A stretch of 64,000 nt of DNA, taken from an uncultured Alphaproteobacteria bacterium. Its GTDB lineage: Bacteria > Pseudomonadota > Alphaproteobacteria > RF32 > CAG-239. Position numbers and translations under genes: made by a program. Below the pieces are notes generated by a model. It did no database searches, had not been told where the DNA came from, and worked only from the letters and a program-made list of their open reading frames with translations. This document shows positions 58,807 through 64,000 of the stretch, piece by piece (position 1 is the first letter of the stretch; every line of letters starts with the position of its first letter). The DNA lies in NCBI GenBank assembly GCA_934277435.1, contig CAKQUE010000005.1, forward strand, positions 21,519 to 85,518, in the 5' to 3' direction.

Positions 58807-59646
58807 ATGGAAAAAACACAAAAAAAATTAGGAATTATTGCCGGAGGTACCGGACTGCCAAAAATGCTGATAGAGCATTGCTTGGACACCGGCAGAGAAT
58901 TTTATGTACTGGCAATAGAAGGTAACGCCGATAAGGCGGCTTTTACCCCGCTTATTCCGCATAAATGGATTCGCATCGGGCAAGCCGGAACTGGTTTTAA
59001 GACTTTTGCCGATGAAGGTGTGGAAGAAGTTGTGATGATTGGCACAATACATCGCCCGACCTTGTCAGAGTTGGTTCCGGATTTGCGCACGGCGGCTTTT
59101 TTTGCTAAAATCGGAATGAAAGCTTTGGGCGACGATGGTATTTTGCGCGCCCTGATTAAAGAAATAGAGTCTGAAAATATGCGAGTCGTCGGTATTCATG
59201 AAGTTATGCCGGAATTGCTGGCCAAAGAAGGTGTTTTGACAAAGCATAAACCAGATAAGCAGGCCGAAGCCGATATTGAACGCGGCGTGGAAGTCGGCTT
59301 GGCGCTGGGGCGGTTAGACGTCGGACAGTCGGTTATTGTGCAACAGGGACTAATTTTGGGTGTTGAAGGTATTGAAGGAACCGATGAGCTGGTGCGCCGC
59401 TGCGGTACATATCAGCGCAAAGGCGCAGCCGGAATTTTGGTTAAACTGCGCAAGCCGCAGCAAGATTTGCGCATAGATTTGCCGGCTATCGGTACGCGAA
59501 CGATTGAAAATCTGCATAAAGCCGGTTTCCGCGGTTTGGCTGTTCATGCCGGAAACGCGCTGATGGTTGACGCCGAAGAGGTTATAAAATTAGCTGATAA
59601 ATACGGAATGTTTATAAAGGGAATTATACCGGAGGAGAAAAAATAA
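58807..59646 (+). CDS. lpxI: UDP-2,3-diacylglucosamine diphosphatase LpxI
   Basis: Fourth step of lipid A synthesis, the alphaproteobacterial replacement for LpxH. The 279-residue protein starts MEKTQKKLGIIAGGTGLPKMLIEH. The C-terminal catalytic domain contains VQQGLILGVEGIEGTDELVRRCG, KLRKPQQDLRIDLPAIG and GLAVHAGNALMVD. I use ATG 58807; the frame is open to 58762. The stop overlaps the lpxB ATG by one base, so they form a coupled pair. Confidence 0.94.
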   Translation: MEKTQKKLGIIAGGTGLPKMLIEHCLDTGREFYVLAIEGNADKAAFTPLIPHKWIRIGQAGTGFKTFADEGVEEVVMIGTIHRPTLSELVPDLRTAAFFAKIGMKALGDDGILRALIKEIESENMRVVGIHEVMPELLAKEGVLTKHKPDKQAEADIERGVEVGLALGRLDVGQSVIVQQGLILGVEGIEGTDELVRRCGTYQRKGAAGILVKLRKPQQDLRIDLPAIGTRTIENLHKAGFRGLAVHAGNALMVDAEEVIKLADKYGMFIKGIIPEEKK

Positions 59647-60800
59647 TGAAATATTATCTGATTGCTGGAGAGCCGTCCGGAGATTCTTTGGGCGCTCGTT
59701 TAATCAAAGCTTTGCGCCGCAAAGATAAAAATGCCGAATTTTACGGAGTCGGCGGCGAGGGAATGCAAACTGAAGGTATGAAATCTTTATTTAATATCAG
59801 TGATTTGGCGGTTATGGGCTTGGCCGAGGTTATTCCAAGCATTCCGCGCGTGTTGCGCCATATCAATGAAACGGTTGCCGATATTCAAAAAGTACGGCCA
59901 GATGTGGTAGTAACCATAGATAGTTGGAGTTTTTCGGCGCGTGTTCATAAAAAACTGCGTCAGCTTAAATTAAATATTCCGCAAGTGCACTATGTGGCAC
60001 CGCAGGTTTGGGCTTGGAAAAAGAAACGCGCCCGCACCATGTATAAATATATTGATTTGCTGCTGACTTTGTTTCCGCAAGAGCCAAAATATTTTACGCC
60101 ATATAATTTGCAGACTGAATTTGTCGGTCATCCGGTGATAGAAAGCGAAGTGGTAAACGGAGTTAAAGGAGATTTCAAAAAACGTCATCATATTCCGGAA
60201 GAAAACCGCTTGTTATTGGTTCTTCCGGGGTCGCGCCATAATGAAGTAGAACGCTTGCTGCCAACGTTTTTAGAAGTAGTAAAGCAGCTGCATGAACGCT
60301 ATAACGATTTTTCTTTTGTCATTCCGACAGTCAGTACAGTTGCTGCACAGGTTAAGGAGATGGTAAAACAATCTGGTTTGCCGATAGAAATTGTGGAAGG
60401 AACAAAAGAACGTCACGACGCTTTCAAGAGCGGTGATGTGGCGATTGCGGCGTCCGGTACGGTGGCGCTAGAACTGGCTATTGTCGATGTTCCGCACATT
60501 ATTGCCTATAAAGTACCTAAGCTGACCGAATGGCTGGCGCGTCATTTTATTCATATCCAATTTGTGAATTTAAGCAATATTTTGCTGGGTAAAGAAATTG
60601 TTCCGGAATTGTTGCAGCAAGATTGCTGTGTTGAAAAAATTATGTACTATGTAGAGCAGTTTATGAAGCATAAGCCGGTTTATAATCAGCAAATGGACGG
60701 TTTTGAAAAAGTACGTAAATTGCTTGGCATGGGACAGCAGACACCTAGTGATAATGCCGCTGAAGCTATTATAAAGACAATAAAAAACTATAAAAAATGA
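59646..60800 (+). CDS. lpxB: Lipid-A-disaccharide synthase
   Basis: Glycosyltransferase (family 19) joining UDP-diacylglucosamine with lipid X. The 384 residues begin YYLIAGEPSGDSLGARL and contain YVAPQVWAWKKKRA, FVGHPV and the donor-site AIAASGTVALELAI. Length is normal. It overlaps lpxI by 1 bp and the comEC-like gene by 4 bp. Confidence 0.96.
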   Translation: MKYYLIAGEPSGDSLGARLIKALRRKDKNAEFYGVGGEGMQTEGMKSLFNISDLAVMGLAEVIPSIPRVLRHINETVADIQKVRPDVVVTIDSWSFSARVHKKLRQLKLNIPQVHYVAPQVWAWKKKRARTMYKYIDLLLTLFPQEPKYFTPYNLQTEFVGHPVIESEVVNGVKGDFKKRHHIPEENRLLLVLPGSRHNEVERLLPTFLEVVKQLHERYNDFSFVIPTVSTVAAQVKEMVKQSGLPIEIVEGTKERHDAFKSGDVAIAASGTVALELAIVDVPHIIAYKVPKLTEWLARHFIHIQFVNLSNILLGKEIVPELLQQDCCVEKIMYYVEQFMKHKPVYNQQMDGFEKVRKLLGMGQQTPSDNAAEAIIKTIKNYKK

Positions 60801-62839
60801 AAATTTTTCGCAAAATAAAAGGCTATGTTTCAGAAAATTTTTTGTCTGAACAGGGCCGGTGGCTAGCTTGGACGCCGTTTTTGTTTGGTTTGGGCATAGC
60901 CTTGTATTTTGCTTTGCCGTTTGAGCCGAATTATTGGTATAGTTTAGGCGTGTTTGAGGCGACGTTACTGTTTTTTTATTTATTGCGTCATAAAGGGGTA
61001 CATCTGCTTTTTACGGCGATTATTTTGGCTGAATTCGGTTTTATGGATATTCAGCTGCAAACTTTGCTGAAAAGTCGCAAGGTGGTGTTTACATCGGAAT
61101 TTACGGATTATATCAAAGGGCAAATCAGCGCAGTTTCGTATAATGAAAAAGGGCGGAAACGCTTGCTTTTGCAAAATACCGAAAATTTTGATGAGCCGCT
61201 TAAGGGAAAATATCGCGTTACTGTGATGAATTATGAAAACACCAAATTAGAAGTTGGACAGTGCGTGGAGCTAGTTGGTACGTTTTTTCCGCCTTCTCCG
61301 GTGCCGGTACTAAATGGTTTTCAGCTGGATAGAAAATATTTTTATGAAGAAATAAGCGGTATTGGCTATGCTAATAGTTCAATATTTGTGATTGATTGTG
61401 AGCAAAAGCATGCATCATCTTTTAGGATTCGCCTCAACAAAATCCGGCAGCAGATTACTAATGGCGTGGCTGCGATTTTGCCTCCTGACGAAGCCGGAAT
61501 TGTTGATGCGGTGTTGATTGGCGAACAGAGCCGCACACCAAAGAAAATAATTGAAAATTACCGTGATTCGGGACTGGCGCATTTTTTGTCGGTTTCCGGT
61601 TTGCATATGGGCGCGATTGCCGGTCTGGTGTTTTTTGTGCTGCGGTTTTTGTTGGTGCTGTTTAGCGGCATAGCTCTGCGCTATGATGTTAAAAAATTGG
61701 CGGCAGTTGGAGCGATTATTTTTAGCGCGCTCTATTTGCTTGTTTCGGGAATGGCTGTGCCGGCGGAACGCGCTTTTATTATGACGGCGGTGGTGCTGCT
61801 GGGAGTTATTTTTAACCGACAGGCTATTTCTATGCGGATGGTCTGTTTTGCCGGTTTGGTGCTGTTGATAATTTCGCCGCAAGCCTTGATTTCTATTAGC
61901 TTTCAAATGTCGTTTGCGGCGGTGGTTGCCTTAATCGCTTTTTATGAAAAATATGCGCACAAAATAGCTTTATGGTCGGTAAATAGGGGAATTTTAAGTA
62001 AAATTTTCTTTTATTTAGCGGGAATTGTGATTTGCGATTTTGTGGCTAGTTTGGCGACAATGCCGTTTGCCATTTATCATTTTCACCGTGTTTCAGTTTA
62101 TACAAGTTTAGCCAACTTGCTTGCCGGTCCGCTGATTGGTTTGATTTTAATGCCGCTGATTTTGCTGTGTTTAGTTGCTCTGCCGTTGGGGTTGGCACTG
62201 TACCCGCTGAAAGCTCTGGGTTATGGCGTGGGCTGGCTCAATAGAATAACCGAATTTGTTTCGGCTTTGCCGCACAGCGTGGCGTATGTGGATTCGCTGC
62301 CGTTTTGGGGATTTACTTTAATCGTCTGCGGCGGCTGGTGGCTGTGCGTTTGGCAAAGAAAATGGCGCTTGTGGGGAGTGTTGCCGATTTTGATTGGCGT
62401 TGGTTCAATGTTTTTCGGCTCGCAGCCGGATATGGTTTTTGCGCCCAAAGGCGAGGGGATAGCCTTGCGCGACCAAAATGGAGAAATGCTGCTTATGCCA
62501 CAGAAAACAGATAGCTGGACGGTTTCTGTTTGGCGTGAAAATTTGCATTTGAAAGAGTTGAATAAAAAAGAAAAAGAAGAGCTGAAAGAAATTTTTGCCG
62601 GCAGCAAAACAGATTTTGAGAGTATCAATTTAAAATGTGAGGCGGAAAAATGTATCTATCTGGATTCGATAGAGTTTTCCAAGCAAGGTAACATCAAAAT
62701 AAACGGGAAAAATATTGACAATAGCGTCGGAGGGTATATCTTTAAGAAAAATAAAACAAAAGTAGAGTCGTTGCAGCCGCATGGTGTCTGCAGACCGTGG
62801 CGCGGTTGCATTAAACAAGAAAGGAATAATGATGACTGA
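60797..62839 (+). CDS. comEC: ComEC/Rec2-family competence-type membrane protein
   Basis: Predicted DNA-translocation channel. An N-terminal DUF4131-like region (two membrane helices then a beta-rich domain) is followed by the competence domain with the signature GLAHFLSVSGLHMGAIAG and about eight helices, including LVSGMAVPAERAFIMTAVVLL. The C-terminal ~150 residues hold only a short soluble domain. The metallo-beta-lactamase domain found in Bacillus ComEC is absent, as in many Alphaproteobacteria. With dprA and recA in the window, uptake of DNA is plausible but unproven. Translation is coupled to lpxB by a 4-bp overlap. Confidence 0.9.
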   Translation: MKIFRKIKGYVSENFLSEQGRWLAWTPFLFGLGIALYFALPFEPNYWYSLGVFEATLLFFYLLRHKGVHLLFTAIILAEFGFMDIQLQTLLKSRKVVFTSEFTDYIKGQISAVSYNEKGRKRLLLQNTENFDEPLKGKYRVTVMNYENTKLEVGQCVELVGTFFPPSPVPVLNGFQLDRKYFYEEISGIGYANSSIFVIDCEQKHASSFRIRLNKIRQQITNGVAAILPPDEAGIVDAVLIGEQSRTPKKIIENYRDSGLAHFLSVSGLHMGAIAGLVFFVLRFLLVLFSGIALRYDVKKLAAVGAIIFSALYLLVSGMAVPAERAFIMTAVVLLGVIFNRQAISMRMVCFAGLVLLIISPQALISISFQMSFAAVVALIAFYEKYAHKIALWSVNRGILSKIFFYLAGIVICDFVASLATMPFAIYHFHRVSVYTSLANLLAGPLIGLILMPLILLCLVALPLGLALYPLKALGYGVGWLNRITEFVSALPHSVAYVDSLPFWGFTLIVCGGWWLCVWQRKWRLWGVLPILIGVGSMFFGSQPDMVFAPKGEGIALRDQNGEMLLMPQKTDSWTVSVWRENLHLKELNKKEKEELKEIFAGSKTDFESINLKCEAEKCIYLDSIEFSKQGNIKINGKNIDNSVGGYIFKKNKTKVESLQPHGVCRPWRGCIKQERNNDD

Positions 62840-63620
62840 ATCTGTTGTAAAGGTTGAAAATGAAAAAAATTTGCTGACTGCATTTGTGGCCGGTTTCAAA
62901 AATATGTTTGATTTCAAAACTCGTGCCAGCAAATATGATTATTGGGCGTTTGTGTTTGCCAATATTCTGTTTAGTTTGATTTTGATTGTTGCCGGAATGC
63001 TTTTGTCGCCGTTATTCCCTATAATGGCACTGTATGGAGGCATAATTATATACTATGCGTATTCAATAGTGGAATTTATTGCCGTTTTGGCTTTGTCGGT
63101 ACGTCGTTTGCATGATACTAATCACAGCGGTAAAATTTTATGGCTGCCTTTAGTATTTGTACTGGGTGTAGCACTGGGAACAGGGATGTTTCAGTATATG
63201 AAAAATATTGGTTCTATATTTTGGGTTTTGGGTATTGGTTTGTTTGCGGCTTCTACGCTTGTGGCTTTGGGCATCACTTTATGGATTTTTATTTTGTGTT
63301 TGCGTAAAGGTCAAACCGAAGAAAACAGATTTGGTAAACCGGTTGATGAAGCGGTAGAATATAATAAGTTTGCCAATATCTATATTATTGCATATTTAGT
63401 GATAAATGTTGCCATCAGCGTTATTGGTTTTATATCGGAAAATGACGACAATCAGCTAAGCGCTGCTAATCAAAACACAGATACGGTTGTTTCTGAAACA
63501 GAAACTACAGCAGCTGAGGCTGTTAGCGACGCAAAAAACGAAACAAAACCGGAAACGCAAACTGAAGATTCAGCAGAAACTGAAACTCCTAATGTTCCAA
63601 TGCATGAAAGTGCAGAATAA
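62829..63620 (+). CDS. DUF805 family membrane protein with acidic tail
   Basis: Four predicted membrane helices with the DUF805 signature: FKNMFDFKTRASKYDYWAFVF at the N-terminus and SVRRLHDTNHSGKIL after helix two. The final 55 residues are Thr/Glu/Ala-rich and probably disordered. The start is ATG 62829 or 62832 (AAGGA upstream); earlier in-frame starts lie within comEC. Overlaps the end of the comEC-like gene by 11 bp. Function of the family is unknown. Confidence 0.88.
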   Translation: MMTESVVKVENEKNLLTAFVAGFKNMFDFKTRASKYDYWAFVFANILFSLILIVAGMLLSPLFPIMALYGGIIIYYAYSIVEFIAVLALSVRRLHDTNHSGKILWLPLVFVLGVALGTGMFQYMKNIGSIFWVLGIGLFAASTLVALGITLWIFILCLRKGQTEENRFGKPVDEAVEYNKFANIYIIAYLVINVAISVIGFISENDDNQLSAANQNTDTVVSETETTAAEAVSDAKNETKPETQTEDSAETETPNVPMHESAE

Positions 63621-63626
63621 TAAAAA

Positions 63627-63669
63627 AATGCTTGCAAAGAACGATGTTTTACGTTTTAATGCAAGCATT
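63627..63669 (+). promoter_or_regulatory. tRNA-Gly promoter spanned by a 10-bp inverted repeat
   Basis: TTGCAA (63632-63637), a 17-bp spacer and TTTAAT (63655-63660), with a start expected near 63667. AATGCTTGCA (63627-63636) and TGCAAGCATT (63660-63669) are perfect complements lying on the -35 and just past the -10, so the repeat encloses the promoter. It could be a weak terminator of the upstream gene or an operator. Confidence 0.55.
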
Positions 63670-63674
63670 GATTT

Positions 63675-63748
63675 GCAGATGTAATTCAATGGTAGAATAG
63701 AAGCTTCCCAAGCTTATAACGGGGGTTCGATTCCCCTCATCTGCTCCA
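63675..63748 (+). tRNA. tRNA-Gly (CCC)
   Basis: The 74-nt gene has acceptor stem GCAGATG/CATCTGC, D-arm TAATTCAATGGTAGAAT, anticodon loop TTCCCAA with anticodon CCC, T-arm GGGGGTTCGATTCCCC and an encoded CCA after discriminator T. The 3' end (from 63731) is copied downstream as part of a direct repeat. Confidence 0.96.
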
Positions 63749-63807
63749 AAAAACAAATGCACCCAATAGGGTGCTTTTTGTTTTTTTATATAGAGGGGAA
63801 TCGAACC
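63731..63807 (+). repeat. 77-bp direct repeat, copy 1, includes the tRNA-Gly 3' end
   Basis: Starts in the T-arm of tRNA-Gly and runs through its terminator to TCGAACC. An identical copy lies at 63924-64000, offset 193 bp, and may continue past the window. Its right end (GAGGGGAATCGAACC, 63793-63807) is the exact reverse complement of the tRNA T-arm at 63724-63738. Confidence 0.95.
63759..63787 (+). terminator. Terminator of tRNA-Gly
   Basis: GCACCC, AATA, GGGTGC followed by TTTTTGTTTTTTT. The same hairpin is present in the second repeat copy near 63952. Confidence 0.85.
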
Positions 63808-63825
63808 CTGAGAGGGCTTGAGGAA

Positions 63826-63852
63826 AAACATCTATCCGGTGGATAGATGTTT
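63826..63852. repeat. Perfect 12-bp inverted repeat between the tRNA-derived repeats
   Basis: AAACATCTATCC and GGATAGATGTTT are separated by only GGT. It sits in the 116-bp spacer (63808-63923) between the two 77-bp copies and has no following T run on either side, so it is not a standard terminator. Confidence 0.8.
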
Positions 63853-63923
63853 GCCGAAAAGGCGCAGATTGCCAAAGAGCAAGCAAGCGACAGCGAAGTG
63901 AAGCGATTTGCAGCAATCAAGTC

Positions 63924-64000
63924 TTCCCCTCATCTGCTCCAAAAAACAAATGCACCCAATAGGGTGCTTTTTGTTTTTTTATATAGAGGGGAATCGAACC
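63924..64000 (+). repeat. 77-bp direct repeat, copy 2, reaches the window end
   Basis: Identical to 63731-63807. It carries only the 3' 18 bases of tRNA-Gly, with no 5' tRNA half before it, like a tRNA fragment left at the far side of an integrated element. It also repeats the terminator hairpin. Confidence 0.93.

Noticed and set aside
63649..63831. Minus-strand open frame containing DEGNRTPVISLG
   Set aside because: It is the antisense of the tRNA-Gly gene; this translation is a well-known spurious product of tRNA-containing regions.
1..64000. CRISPR array or complete insertion sequence
   Set aside because: No regularly spaced short repeats and no transposase-like frame were found; the only tandem-like repeats are the coding repeats at 23-24 kb and the tRNA-derived repeats at the right end.

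Overview
The window looks like a chromosomal segment of an AT-rich alphaproteobacterium. The evidence is the gene order mutM - small periplasmic protein - rpsT - dnaA - dnaN - recF, the run pyrH-frr-uppS-cdsA-rseP-bamA-lpxD-fabZ, and a GTTC-N7-GTTC SOS-type box near recA. The secreted prepilin carries a G/RSMIE cleavage motif that, from memory, I associate with uncultured gut Alphaproteobacteria (RF32 / Rhodospirillales-like bins). That placement is unverified.

Layout. 0-8.5 kb: a TetR-controlled RND efflux operon cut by the left edge, a two-domain LprI-like secreted protein, a tRNA methyltransferase, a ferredoxin and a membrane protein with a lysozyme-like domain. 8.5-14.1 kb: trxB, infA, topA, dprA, plsY. 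14.2-22.4 kb: a co-directional envelope operon from pyrH to fabZ. 22.4-26.1 kb: lineage-specific genes, including a long repeat protein split by an in-frame TAA. 26.2-29.5 kb: a cyclophilin, a candidate structured RNA with its own promoter and terminator, a prepilin-like gene, tRNA-Phe, two tiny genes and a LysR-type regulator. 29.6-31.5 kb: accB-accC. 31.5-37.5 kb: recF, dnaN, dnaA, rpsT, mutM on the minus strand. 37.6-46.0 kb: J-domain protein, sugar aminotransferase, outer-membrane barrel, YgjP-like protease, two cysteine-cluster proteins, dnaB, galE, TerC, histidine phosphatase.

46.0-49.7 kb is an island whose codon use and lack of Shine-Dalgarno sites look like Bacteroidota: a 748-residue lipoprotein and a 267-residue beta-barrel protein. 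49.7-52.6 kb: a lipoprotein, a secreted nuclease, and two orphan genes flanked by a duplicated gene tail. 52.7-57.4 kb: recA with an SOS box, HD-domain protein, BrkB-like protein, fabI and a family 2 glycosyltransferase. 57.4-58.7 kb: an insertion hot spot with two orphan genes and a decayed one. 58.8-63.6 kb: lpxI, lpxB, comEC-like and DUF805 genes. The right end holds tRNA-Gly(CCC) and at least two copies of a 77-bp repeat containing the tRNA 3' end.

Functionally the core is envelope biogenesis (BamA, RseP, CdsA, UppS, PlsY, LpxD/I/B, FabZ/I, AccBC, sugar transfer) plus replication and repair (DnaA, DnaN, RecF, DnaB, RecA, MutM, DprA, TopA). The accessory pockets between these blocks hold the unexplained material. 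Identifications rest on reading motifs in translated sequence; no database search was run.
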